Program-made: the position numbers and the translations under genes
Assembly (NCBI GenBank): GCA_013152045.1
Contig: JAADGZ010000185.1
Location: forward strand, 1 to 6,931
Length of the DNA stretch: 6,931 bases
Direction: 5' to 3'
Source: Gammaproteobacteria bacterium
GTDB lineage: Bacteria; Pseudomonadota; Gammaproteobacteria; UBA6429; Thiohalophilaceae
In this document: positions 1 to 5,465 of the stretch, one piece after another
How positions within the stretch are numbered: position 1 is the first letter of the stretch
How the letters are laid out: the number at the start of each line of letters is the position of its first letter
The notes under the pieces: model-generated
Database searches by the model: none
Seen by the model: only the letters and a program-made list of their open reading frames with translations
What the model was told of the DNA's origin: nothing

Positions 1-79
1 CCACGCAGAGCGTGGGAACGAGCGGTGAGCAAATAGGGGCCGAGTTTTTCTCTCGTTCCCACGCTCCTCCGCGTGGGAA
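1..79. repeat. Palindromic intergenic repeat, copy 1 (cut by window edge)
   Basis: This is the right part of a repeat unit whose left palindrome is truncated at the window start. Bases 1-49 are identical to bases 178-226. The right end is a hairpin with arms TTCCCACGC (56-64) and GCGTGGGAA (71-79) and a 6-nt loop. No coding potential was seen. Two palindromes flanking a short spacer is the architecture of REP/BIME-like elements. In other bacteria these are moved by RAYT transposases, but none is visible here. Confidence 0.85.
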
Positions 80-173
80 TGCATAATGCGGCATCGTCAG
101 GGTAACAAAATGAGTTTGTCCCGGGCTAATGATCTTGTGGTGAGATCGACCTATTAACCAGGCTTCGGTATGT

Positions 174-254
174 GTTCCCACGCAGAGCGTGGGAACGAGC
201 GGTGAGCAAATAGGGGCCGAGTTTTTTCTGGTCCCCACGCTCTGCGTGGGAACC
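174..254. repeat. Palindromic intergenic repeat, copy 2 (complete unit)
   Basis: An 81-bp unit made of two palindromes around a spacer. The left palindrome (174-196) has perfect 10-bp arms GTTCCCACGC/GCGTGGGAAC and a 3-nt loop. The right palindrome (230-254) has arms starting GGTCCCCACGC and ending GCGTGGGAACC, with one mismatch. The two palindromes are also inverted copies of each other, so the unit could fold as two small hairpins or one large one. Bases 178-226 match 1-49 exactly. The unit lies about 30 bp beyond the stop of the minus-strand barrel gene and could affect its mRNA 3' end, but no U-tract follows it on that strand. Confidence 0.88.
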
Positions 255-286
255 AGAAATCGCTGCTGGATTCCGGCTAAAAATTA

Positions 287-1585
287 TTAGAAGCTGGTTC
301 TTACTCCAACATAATAGAGGCTTTGGGTATAAGTATAGAGGCTGTCGGTTGAACTATTGTCGGTGCGCTGATAGCGAGCATTAATTTTCCAATGTTTGTT
401 TAACGCGTACCTTGCTTCAACGGCGGCGCGCAGACGGTCATCTTGCCTGTTCTGGGTCGCGGTTGGTTGATATTTACTATATCGATAGCTGGCCTCACCG
501 CCGATACGCCATGCCTTGGTAAGAGTATAATAATAGACGGCCCGTAACGTATGCCGGGTTGGGGAGTAGTTGCGGGCGATTAAGTTTTGACGATCATTCA
601 CTTCCATTTCATAATAAATTATTTTTGAATTTGAAGCATTGTAATCCAGGTATTCGGCACGAAATTGTTGCCGCGAGCCTTGTAGGTAATCGTAGGGGCT
701 ATACAGACTTTTGATATTATTATAACGGTAGCGTAAGGAGATATAATTGCTTTTCTGTAGCTTGTATTTTCCTTTTGCTTCCAGGCCGGTGACTCGCTGG
801 TAAGGGTTGCTGCCAAAGGTGCTGCGTTCGTAATAAGCGCCAATACGGGTTCGCCAGTTGGCATATTTTTTACTTTTGTAGAGTCCTAGACGTGCCTGTT
901 TTTGATCATAGGCGTTAATGTTGGCGTAGTTTATAAAGTAGGCGAAGCCGTTCAGACTGATGCCGTCACTATAGCTGCCGCTAAGAACGCCGCTGGTCGA
1001 GGCGTAAAGTTCGGTAAAAGAGTCACTCGTGTTAGTAGCGATTTCGGCCGGCACCAATTTTATATTGTTATTGTTGCCATAACTGATACTGGCGGAGTTA
1101 TACCATTTATTTGTGCTGCTGCGGACTTTTTTGTAGGACAGTCTTTTTATTTGTCGCTCGGACAGGCGTGATATTTTTTTGTTGCTACTAGCTCTCGATT
1201 TGTTGAACCATTTGCGGGCTGATTTTTTGTCGTTGTTTTTCAGGGCAACCAGTCCGAGATTGTATTCGGCCAGTGATTTTAATTTTTTGAACCGCAGCAG
1301 CTGTTTGAAATAATAGTTGGCCTTGTCATAGTTTCTGGTTTTGAAATAACTGACGCCCAGATTGTAATAGAGGGCTGGTTTTTGCAGACCTTTTTTTCTA
1401 GCATGTTCAAAGGACTGTATAGCCTTATCGTACTGGGCATGTTTGAAGTATTTTATGCCACTGTTGAAATCCTTGCTGGCGTTGGCCATTGCTGTTGCAG
1501 GTAATAGCAGGCTAAAACTTGCCAACAGCAATAAAACATATCGAACCAAGCTGAGGTTAGAGAAAGAATGAGGGGGCTTCAACAT
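287..1585 (-). CDS. TPR-containing outer-membrane beta-barrel protein
   Basis: A 432-residue exported protein. Residues 1 to about 35 form a signal peptide: a basic start, a Leu-rich core (VLLLLASFSLLLPA) and an Ala-rich cleavage region. Residues about 36-133 hold two to three tetratricopeptide repeats, seen in the spaced motifs GIKYFKHAQYDKAIQSFEHA, YYNLGVSYFKTRNYDKANYY and EYNLGLVALKNNDKKSARKW. From about residue 155 to the end, alternating aromatic/polar stretches with many Tyr and Arg suggest an outer-membrane beta-barrel. The C-terminal Phe (VGVRTSF) is the usual BAM recognition ending. The order, periplasmic TPR followed by a barrel of about 275 residues, resembles Slam (DUF560) proteins, which move lipoproteins to the cell surface, and also BcsC/PelB-type export porins. 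That assignment is inference from architecture. The ATG at 1585 is preceded by GGAG with a 10-nt spacer. A strong terminator upstream separates it from the sigma/anti-sigma operon, leaving only about 40 bp for its own promoter, and I could not identify one. Confidence 0.85.
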   Translation of the reverse strand: MLKPPHSFSNLSLVRYVLLLLASFSLLLPATAMANASKDFNSGIKYFKHAQYDKAIQSFEHARKKGLQKPALYYNLGVSYFKTRNYDKANYYFKQLLRFKKLKSLAEYNLGLVALKNNDKKSARKWFNKSRASSNKKISRLSERQIKRLSYKKVRSSTNKWYNSASISYGNNNNIKLVPAEIATNTSDSFTELYASTSGVLSGSYSDGISLNGFAYFINYANINAYDQKQARLGLYKSKKYANWRTRIGAYYERSTFGSNPYQRVTGLEAKGKYKLQKSNYISLRYRYNNIKSLYSPYDYLQGSRQQFRAEYLDYNASNSKIIYYEMEVNDRQNLIARNYSPTRHTLRAVYYYTLTKAWRIGGEASYRYSKYQPTATQNRQDDRLRAAVEARYALNKHWKINARYQRTDNSSTDSLYTYTQSLYYVGVRTSF

Positions 1586-1627
1586 TATTTAATAGCTCCA
1601 TAGCTGTTTATTTATTGATACGGGGAT

Positions 1628-1668
1628 AAAAATGGATGAGTCCGCGATTTGCGGACTCATCCATTTTT
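1628..1668 (-). terminator. Strong Rho-independent terminator (bidirectional shape)
   Basis: A perfect 18-bp inverted repeat with a 5-nt loop (GATTT, 1646-1650). The left arm (1628-1645) begins with five A and the right arm (1651-1668) ends with five T. The GC-rich core GAGTCCGC/GCGGACTC is nearest the loop, so a U-tract follows the stem on either strand. It lies 12 bp beyond the stop of the minus-strand repeat-protein gene and 42 bp before the next minus-strand start. It most likely ends the sigma/anti-sigma operon transcript. Confidence 0.92.
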
Positions 1669-1679
1669 GGCGGTTTTGA

Positions 1680-2159
1680 TCAGCGACGACCACCTGAACT
1701 CATGCCGCTGTGATCACCGTCATTTACGCCGTGGTCAGTGTCGCGATCAAGTTGTTGTTCCTGTTGTGTCGTATTTTCACGTTCCATTTCATTATCGCGT
1801 TCCTGCTCCATTTGATTTTCGCGCTCCATTTCATTATTGCGTTCCTGCTCCATTTGGTTTTCGCGCTCCATTTCATTAACGCGTTCCTGACTCATTTTGT
1901 TTTCACCTTCCATTTCCCGTTCTTTCACGGAGAGATCGTTGTGCCCATTGACTTTTGTGCTACGGCTATGGTCGTCTCGTTCCTGTTCGCCGCGTTCTGC
2001 CATACTGGGTAAATCGATCTGTTTCATGACCGCGTCGGCATGGCTGTCATCAAGATTAATAACATCCATCGTGACATCATTGAGATCAGGAGCCGCGATA
2101 ACGGTAAGTGGCATGGACAGACTGGCACCAAGCAGTAAATAAGTGGTTAAGTTTTTCAT
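1680..2159 (-). CDS. Small exported acidic protein with 14-residue repeats
   Basis: 159 residues, family not recognised. It begins with a signal peptide of about 22-24 residues (MKNLTTYLLLGASLSMPL, cleavage near TVIAA/PDL). The mature N-terminus is acidic (DLNDVTMDVINLDDSHADAV). From about residue 75 to 135 it is almost entirely Glu, Arg, Met, Gln and Asn in a 14-residue repeat (EMERENQMEQERNN and variants), predicted as a long charged helix or coiled coil. The tail is Asp/Gly/His/Ser-rich and ends GGRR. A longer reading from a TTG at 2174 is rejected because that TTG lies just before and overlaps a GAGGAG ribosome site that is ideally placed for the ATG at 2159. It starts 21 bp after the anti-sigma stop, so the two are probably co-transcribed. 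Being exported and encoded with a membrane anti-sigma, it may be a sensor accessory or a target of the regulon. That is inference. Confidence 0.85.
   Translation of the reverse strand: MKNLTTYLLLGASLSMPLTVIAAPDLNDVTMDVINLDDSHADAVMKQIDLPSMAERGEQERDDHSRSTKVNGHNDLSVKEREMEGENKMSQERVNEMERENQMEQERNNEMERENQMEQERDNEMERENTTQQEQQLDRDTDHGVNDGDHSGMSSGGRR
1779..1904 (-). repeat. 42-bp tandem repeat inside a coding region (3 units)
   Basis: Three adjacent 42-bp units (1779-1820, 1821-1862, 1863-1904) share the core GCGCTCCATTTCATTA and the ending GTTCCTGCTCCATTTG. Degenerate half-units continue on both sides (about 1756-1778 and 1905-1925). Each unit encodes 14 residues, so unit gain or loss keeps the reading frame. 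Units 1821-1862 and 1779-1820 differ at only a few bases, which suggests recent duplication; the unit at 1863-1904 is more diverged. Confidence 0.88.
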
Positions 2160-2166
2160 GGTATTT

Positions 2167-2172
2167 CTCCTC
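2167..2172 (-). promoter_or_regulatory. Ribosome binding site deciding the 2159 start
   Basis: On the minus strand GAGGAG lies 7 nt before the ATG at 2159. It is a near-perfect Shine-Dalgarno match. The in-frame TTG at 2174 sits immediately before it and has no such site of its own, so the ATG is the start. Confidence 0.85.
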
Positions 2173-2180
2173 AAACTGTT

Positions 2181-2855
2181 TTAAACAGAGGTGTGGGGGC
2201 TGTGGGTTTGTCGTTGAGTCGAACCATTCTGTCGGGCATTCACCCGGATACGGAAGATTTTATCCTGATTGCCAAGCCGGAGCCTGGCGATCAGGGTACC
2301 GTTTCCTGACTGTGTAGCAATAATGGGCAATGACAGCACATTTTTTCCCTTCTGCAACGGGGTATTCCAGGAAACCGTTCTTTTACCAGCGTAGCCGTCA
2401 AGTGTGAGATTGTCAGATAGTTCAATGCTAATAGTGACCTTGTCGAGGTCCTCTTTAGCATTAAAAACTAGACTGATATCCTTTGCTTGTTGCAGACTAA
2501 GAGTAATCGCGGTCGGTTCTGAAACCGTTGAGCCGGGTTGGTGCATGAATACGCCTACTATACCTGCTAACGCTAAACTTGCAGCTAAAGCTAGCCCTGT
2601 ACCCGTAAACCGTTTTGTTTTTGCTACGGTTGCCTTTTGCTGGCGGGCTTTATTGAAAGCCTGTTCAGCAAAAGCGGGGCGCATGGCTGGCGCTTTAAGT
2701 TTTGTCAGCGCATCTCGAATAGTCTGCGCCTGCTGCACATAGTGCTGGCATGCAGGGCAGGACTCGAGGTGTGCCTCCAGTGCTTGTTTTTGCGTATCGC
2801 TCAGCTCGTGGTCGAGATAAGCGTCACAGTAATTGTGTATGTCGTGACAGTTCAT
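2181..2855 (-). CDS. Membrane-anchored zinc-finger anti-sigma factor
   Basis: 224 residues. The N-terminal cytoplasmic domain is a zf-HC2/ZAS anti-sigma domain: His29-x3-Cys33-x2-Cys36 (HLESCPAC), with Cys3, His7 or Cys10 available as the fourth zinc ligand. Such domains bind and silence an ECF sigma factor. One transmembrane helix follows at about residues 84-103 (Ala/Leu/Gly-rich, ending GIVGVFM). The periplasmic part of about 115 residues is rich in alternating hydrophobic residues (KVTISIELSDNLTLDGYAG, KNVLSLPIIA, IFRIRVNA) and looks like a beta-sandwich sensor domain. The ATG overlaps the restored-frame stop of the sigma gene as ATGA (2852-2855), with AAAGGG at 2864-2869 as ribosome site, so translation of the pair should be coupled. 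Release of sigma would need proteolysis or a conformational change on an envelope signal; neither the protease nor the signal is visible here. Confidence 0.93.
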   Translation of the reverse strand: MNCHDIHNYCDAYLDHELSDTQKQALEAHLESCPACQHYVQQAQTIRDALTKLKAPAMRPAFAEQAFNKARQQKATVAKTKRFTGTGLALAASLALAGIVGVFMHQPGSTVSEPTAITLSLQQAKDISLVFNAKEDLDKVTISIELSDNLTLDGYAGKRTVSWNTPLQKGKNVLSLPIIATQSGNGTLIARLRLGNQDKIFRIRVNARQNGSTQRQTHSPHTSV

Positions 2856-3434
2856 GGTTTTGACCCTTTCAGTTGTGTAACACGCTGGTTTGCAGGAAAA
2901 GGTTCCATCAGATCGCGTAATTTTTTTCTAGCCCGGTTGAGGCGGGATTTCAGGGTGCCTATTGGCGAGTCTGTCATAGTCTGTATTTCATTGAGGGTGT
3001 AGCCTTCCTTCCACATCATGCAGGATCAACAGCAGGCGTTGGTCATCATTAAGTTGGGGCAGCAGACGCTCAATCTGGGCAATCAGCTGGGCCTGTTCCT
3101 GATCCGCTTCGGTGGAAGCGGGGATCTCGAATTCTTCTTCTGCTTCCGTACCAGTATTGGCGAGATCAACCGGTGTGCGAGACTGCATGCGCAGGCGATC
3201 GACATATTGGCGATAGAGTACCTTGGCCAGCCAGGCGCGTAGATTTTCTATTTTCTCCAGCTCCTGCTGGCGGGGGTAAAGTTTGCTTAGTAGTTCCTGG
3301 ACAAGATCTTCGGCATCAGCCTGGCTGCGGGTGAAGCGCCAGGCTAGCTGGTACAGAAAAGGGATGAAGGGTTTGAGTAATACCTCAAAATGATCATTTT
3401 GTCTGTTGCGGGACCAGAGTTTAATTATACTCAT
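2852..3434 (-). pseudogene. ECF RNA polymerase sigma factor, frameshifted in region 4
   Basis: As read, the frame from the ATG at 3434 gives only 148 residues and stops at 2988. Region 2, core binding and -10 recognition, is intact (FLYQLAWRFTRSQADAEDLV through LRAWLAKVLYRQYVDRLRMQ). The region 2-4 linker is acidic. Region 4 starts normally (LLPQLNDDQRLLLILHDVEG) and then goes out of frame. In another frame the rest of region 4 is present and well conserved: YTLNEIQTMTDSPIGTLKSR, then LNRARKKLRDL, running to a TGA at 2854-2852 that overlaps the anti-sigma start. The break coincides with a 4-bp tandem duplication at 3003-3012. Removing one unit restores VEGYTLNEI and a 192-residue protein of normal ECF length. 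The rest of the gene shows no decay, so this is a recent mutation, a phase-variable state or a sequence error. I see no strong promoter upstream. The best ribosome site for the ATG at 3434 is a weak CGGAAAA. Confidence 0.9.
3003..3012 (-). repeat. Tetranucleotide duplication causing the sigma frameshift
   Basis: On the plus strand the run is CCTTCCTTCC, two and a half copies of CCTT (GGAA on the coding strand). With one unit fewer the codons read GTG GAA GGC TAC, giving the Val-Glu-Gly-Tyr common in ECF region 4. With the extra unit they read GTG GAA GGA AGG CTA and reach a stop five codons after the shared Gly. Confidence 0.9.
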
Positions 3435-3690
3435 GATTGTTTTCCGAGTGAAACATGGTGCAGAGCATACATGTTTAGACTTAAATATTGCTTAATCATA
3501 GATTGGTTCTAAAGGAAATGTATCCGCAGGGTAAAAGGGGCCATGATAATAGTCCAGTGGCTTAAGCATTAAGCTGTAATTGGGTCACAAATACAGGGCA
3601 AAATTGCAGGTGCAAGTAGGTCTGAATATACTGCTGCACAGGCCCAGCATATGGGCAGGGTTTGGCTGTAAGTGTTGCTAAAGTATTCCC

Positions 3691-3719
3691 TTGATATTTG
3701 TCGGACTTCACTTTAGAAT
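3691..3719 (+). promoter_or_regulatory. Sigma-70 promoter of the cytochrome c peroxidase gene
   Basis: The -35 TTGATA (3691-3696) and -10 TAGAAT (3714-3719) are separated by exactly 17 bp, and each hexamer matches the consensus at 5 of 6 positions. Transcription would begin near 3726, giving a leader of about 45 nt before the ATG at 3770. Confidence 0.78.
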
Positions 3720-3727
3720 GATTCTAA
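3713..3727. promoter_or_regulatory. 7-1-7 palindromic operator, Fur/PerR-box-like
   Basis: TTAGAAT-G-ATTCTAA is a perfect 7-1-7 inverted repeat covering the -10 hexamer and reaching the predicted transcription start. The described PerR box, TTATAAT-N-ATTATAA, has the same geometry and differs only by one symmetric base pair per half. A bound protein here would block polymerase. The palindrome is seen directly; assigning it to the Fur/PerR family is inference. Confidence 0.62.
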
Positions 3728-3769
3728 GAAGTTTGTTAGTCTTTTCTAATATAGCAACCGGAGGATTCC

Positions 3770-4789
3770 ATGTCCAAGAGCAGATTCCAGCTTTTATTGA
3801 GTTTTGTCACTATCTTAGGTGCTTCATCACAGGTTTTTGCGCAGTGGGAAGCCCTGCCGGAACAAGCACCTGCACCGGCTGATAATCCCACTACAGCGGC
3901 TAAAATTGAACTGGGTCGTAGCCTGTTTTTTGATCCACGGCTGTCTTCAACCGGGACAGTATCCTGTAATAGCTGCCATAACGTCATGCTGGGCGGAGAT
4001 GACAACCGGCCCGTGTCGATGGGGGTGCATGGCAAGCTCGGTGGCCGCAGTGCGCCAACGGTCTGGAACGCGGCGTTTAATTCTTCACAGTTCTGGGATG
4101 GTCGCGCTAAGTCACTGGAAGAACAGGCTCTGGGACCGATTACCAACCCGATTGAAATGGGATTGAAGGATCATGCCGTGGCGATTAAGCGTATCCGTGC
4201 TATCAAGGGGTATACACCTATGTTTAATAAGGCATTTGGTGGCAAAAATGCTGTGACCGTTGATAATCTGGCGCGGGCAATTGCGGCGTATGAGCGCACT
4301 TTGATCACGCCCAACAGCCCCTATGATCGTTATGTCAAGGGTGATAAATCGGCTATGACCGCAAAGCAGGTGAAGGGAATGAAGATCTTTGCTTCGCTGG
4401 GTTGCACCGGTTGCCATATGGGTGCGGCTTTTAGTGGCCCGAGCATGGCGCCGGGGACCGGATTTTTCATGAAATTCCCAACTTACACCAATAATAAATA
4501 CGTAAAAAAATATGCCTTGATGGCCGACAAGGGGCGGGCGGATAAGCATGAGTGGAAAGTGCCGACCTTGCGTAATATTGCGCTGACCGCGCCTTATTTC
4601 CATAACGGTAGCGTAGATAGCTTGAAAGAGGCGGTGCGGGTAATGGCGCGTACCCAGCTTGATAAAAAACTGAACAAGGCGCAGGTAGACAAGTTGGTGG
4701 CTTTTCTTAATGCGTTGACGGGGGAATTTCCTGTGCAACCCATGCCGAGATTGCCGTCAACCGATGGTTGGACGTTTACCTCAAAATAA
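3770..4789 (+). CDS. Di-haem cytochrome c peroxidase, periplasmic (CcpA/MauG family)
   Basis: 339 residues. Bacterial cytochrome c peroxidase reduces hydrogen peroxide to water in the periplasm with electrons from small c-type cytochromes. A Sec signal peptide ends at about Ala24 (SSQVFA/QWE). Two haem c sites are present, Cys66-x-x-Cys69-His70 (CNSCH, low-potential domain) and Cys212-x-x-Cys215-His216 (CTGCH, high-potential domain). Family landmarks by comparison with the Pseudomonas enzyme are His87 (candidate distal ligand), Trp109 in FWDGRA, Gln119 and Glu129 (in NPIEMG, catalytic acid), YFHNGSVDSLKEAV, and Met292 as likely axial ligand of the electron-accepting haem. Length is normal and no key residue is missing, so it should be a true peroxidase rather than a MauG-like enzyme. 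GGAGG sits 5 nt before the ATG. It has its own promoter with an overlapping palindromic operator, and appears to be monocistronic, since 353 bp of repeats follow. Confidence 0.95.
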   Translation: MSKSRFQLLLSFVTILGASSQVFAQWEALPEQAPAPADNPTTAAKIELGRSLFFDPRLSSTGTVSCNSCHNVMLGGDDNRPVSMGVHGKLGGRSAPTVWNAAFNSSQFWDGRAKSLEEQALGPITNPIEMGLKDHAVAIKRIRAIKGYTPMFNKAFGGKNAVTVDNLARAIAAYERTLITPNSPYDRYVKGDKSAMTAKQVKGMKIFASLGCTGCHMGAAFSGPSMAPGTGFFMKFPTYTNNKYVKKYALMADKGRADKHEWKVPTLRNIALTAPYFHNGSVDSLKEAVRVMARTQLDKKLNKAQVDKLVAFLNALTGEFPVQPMPRLPSTDGWTFTSK

Positions 4790-4836
4790 TATCTTTGTGC
4801 ACTACTGTTACCTTGATTCCCTCTTGCGAGGGGGCT

Positions 4837-4865
4837 TCTCTCGTTCCCTCGCTCCTGTGTGGAAA
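4837..4865. repeat. Degenerate copy of the GTTCCCACGC palindrome
   Basis: The segment TCTCTCGTTCCCTCGCTCCT (4838-4857) matches 50-69 with one substitution, and a decayed right arm (GTGTGGAA) follows. It is a worn copy of the repeat at the start of the window. Confidence 0.6.
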
Positions 4866-4901
4866 TGGATATTCGAATCAGCGTATCGATGGAGGTATGG
4901 A

Positions 4902-4923
4902 TTCCCACGCGGGAGCGTGGGAA
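4902..4923. repeat. GTTCCCACGC-family palindrome, third locus
   Basis: Arms TTCCCACGC (4902-4910) and GCGTGGGAA (4915-4923) form a perfect 9-bp stem with a GGGA loop, followed by CCAG as at 253-256. The arms are the same as in the repeats at 56-79 and 174-254, which shows the family is dispersed across this locus. Confidence 0.85.
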
Positions 4924-5054
4924 CCAGAAAATGCGGGTTTTTTTTATCGATTTTTGGGCTTGGTTTCCGAGTCGGTTTCTAATTTGTGTACAATCAGGCT
5001 TTCAAGATTTAATCTCTTTAGGGTTTAATTCCCCGCAGCTTGCAGCGAAAAACG

Positions 5055-5085
5055 GTAGGTTGGGCTGAATGAAATGAAGCCCAAC
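5055..5085. repeat. GTAGGTTGGG-type palindromic repeat
   Basis: Stem GTTGGGCT (5059-5066) / AGCCCAAC (5078-5085) with an 11-nt A/G-rich loop, preceded by GTAG. The pattern GTAGG(T/A)TGGG, then a purine-rich stretch, then CCCA is shared with the arms of the large inverted repeat at 6780-6861. This suggests a second dispersed palindrome family, distinct from the GTTCCCACGC type. Confidence 0.7.
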
Positions 5086-5142
5086 AACTTAATACCCCGT
5101 CCGTTTGCGGCGGAGTAATTTATTGACTAGAGGGTATGCAGT

Positions 5143-5460
5143 ATGAAGATAAGCAAATTAGTATTAATCCTATTCTCGTTCTTAATCGCATCAGGCTGTT
5201 CCTGGGTAAAAGAGAAGCCGGGGGCGGAAAAAGTCCGTGTTGCTTCGGCAGAACAAGTGCTGAATTGTAAAAAAATGGGGAGTTCCACGGTTTCGGTAAA
5301 ATCGGAAGTGGCAACGATTGCCCGCGATGCAAAAACAGTTCAACAAGAGTTGGCAACGCTGGCGCGTAATAGTGCCGCCGATCTGGGGGGCAATGTGGTG
5401 GTACCCGTCAGTAAGATTGATAAAGGTAAACAGATCTTCGTCATTTATCATTGTCCCTGA
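5143..5460 (+). CDS. Small DUF4156-like lipoprotein
   Basis: 105 residues. A short signal peptide ends in the lipobox Ile-Ala-Ser-Gly-Cys, so Cys19 would be lipidated. Ser at +2 favours transport to the outer membrane. The mature part has the layout I associate with DUF4156 lipoproteins: a conserved Cys (LNCKKMGSSTVSV), a helical EVATIARDAKTVQQELATLA stretch, RNSAADLGGNVVVPV, and an ending with Tyr-x-Cys (FVIYHCP). Cys42 and Cys104 could form a disulfide. The molecular role of the family is not known to me. GAGGG at 5130-5134 lies 8 nt before the ATG. The panC start follows 5 nt after the stop, so the two are probably one transcript, although no metabolic link is obvious. Confidence 0.87.
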   Translation: MKISKLVLILFSFLIASGCSWVKEKPGAEKVRVASAEQVLNCKKMGSSTVSVKSEVATIARDAKTVQQELATLARNSAADLGGNVVVPVSKIDKGKQIFVIYHCP

Positions 5461-5465
5461 TAGTA

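Larger units (their letters stand above)
3435..3769. other. Divergent intergenic region, sigma operon / peroxidase
   Basis: 335 bp between two divergently read genes, with no credible gene. The peroxidase promoter and a palindromic operator lie at its right end. On the sigma side I found no convincing promoter. A GTCTAA (minus strand, about 3475-3480) looks like an ECF -10, but the nearest GAACC-type -35 is about 24 nt away, too far. A short GCTTA/TAAGC stem lies at 3560-3574. Confidence 0.6.
4790..5142. other. Repeat-rich intergenic region after the peroxidase gene
   Basis: 353 bp with no credible gene. It holds a degenerate and a good copy of the GTTCCCACGC palindrome, then a poly-T run (about 4938-4945), then a second palindrome type near 5055-5085. 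The palindrome at 4902-4923 followed about 14 nt later by the T-run could end peroxidase transcription. A TACAAT at 4989-4994 resembles a -10 for the downstream lipoprotein-pan genes, but no good -35 sits at the right distance. Confidence 0.6.

Noticed and set aside
1..254. Possible CRISPR array from two repeats at 1-49 and 178-226
   Set aside because: There are only two copies, spacing is far too long, the repeats are strongly double-palindromic, and no cas genes are present.
1649..2012. Plus-strand open frames with hydrophobic Phe/His/Leu repeats
   Set aside because: They are the antisense reading of the 42-bp repeats, and the minus strand has the signal peptide, ribosome site and operon context.
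2637..3002. 121-codon plus-strand open frame
   Set aside because: It is antisense to the anti-sigma start and the sigma C-terminus, both supported by domain motifs and the ATGA overlap.
3450..3515. ECF-type autoregulatory promoter before the sigma gene
   Set aside because: A GTCTAA and a GAACC element are present on the minus strand, but about 24 nt separate them where about 16 is needed.
4112..4738. 208-codon open frame on the minus strand
   Set aside because: It lies fully antisense to the peroxidase gene, which has clear haem motifs, a promoter and a ribosome site. Its translation shows no recognisable domain.
4768..5068. Overlapping plus-strand open frames after the peroxidase gene
   Set aside because: They are built from palindromic repeat and poly-T sequence, have no good ribosome site and show no protein-like composition.
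5451..5465. TTG start for panC at 5451
   Set aside because: It overlaps the lipoprotein gene and has no ribosome site. The ATG at 5466 gives the normal PanC N-terminus and length.
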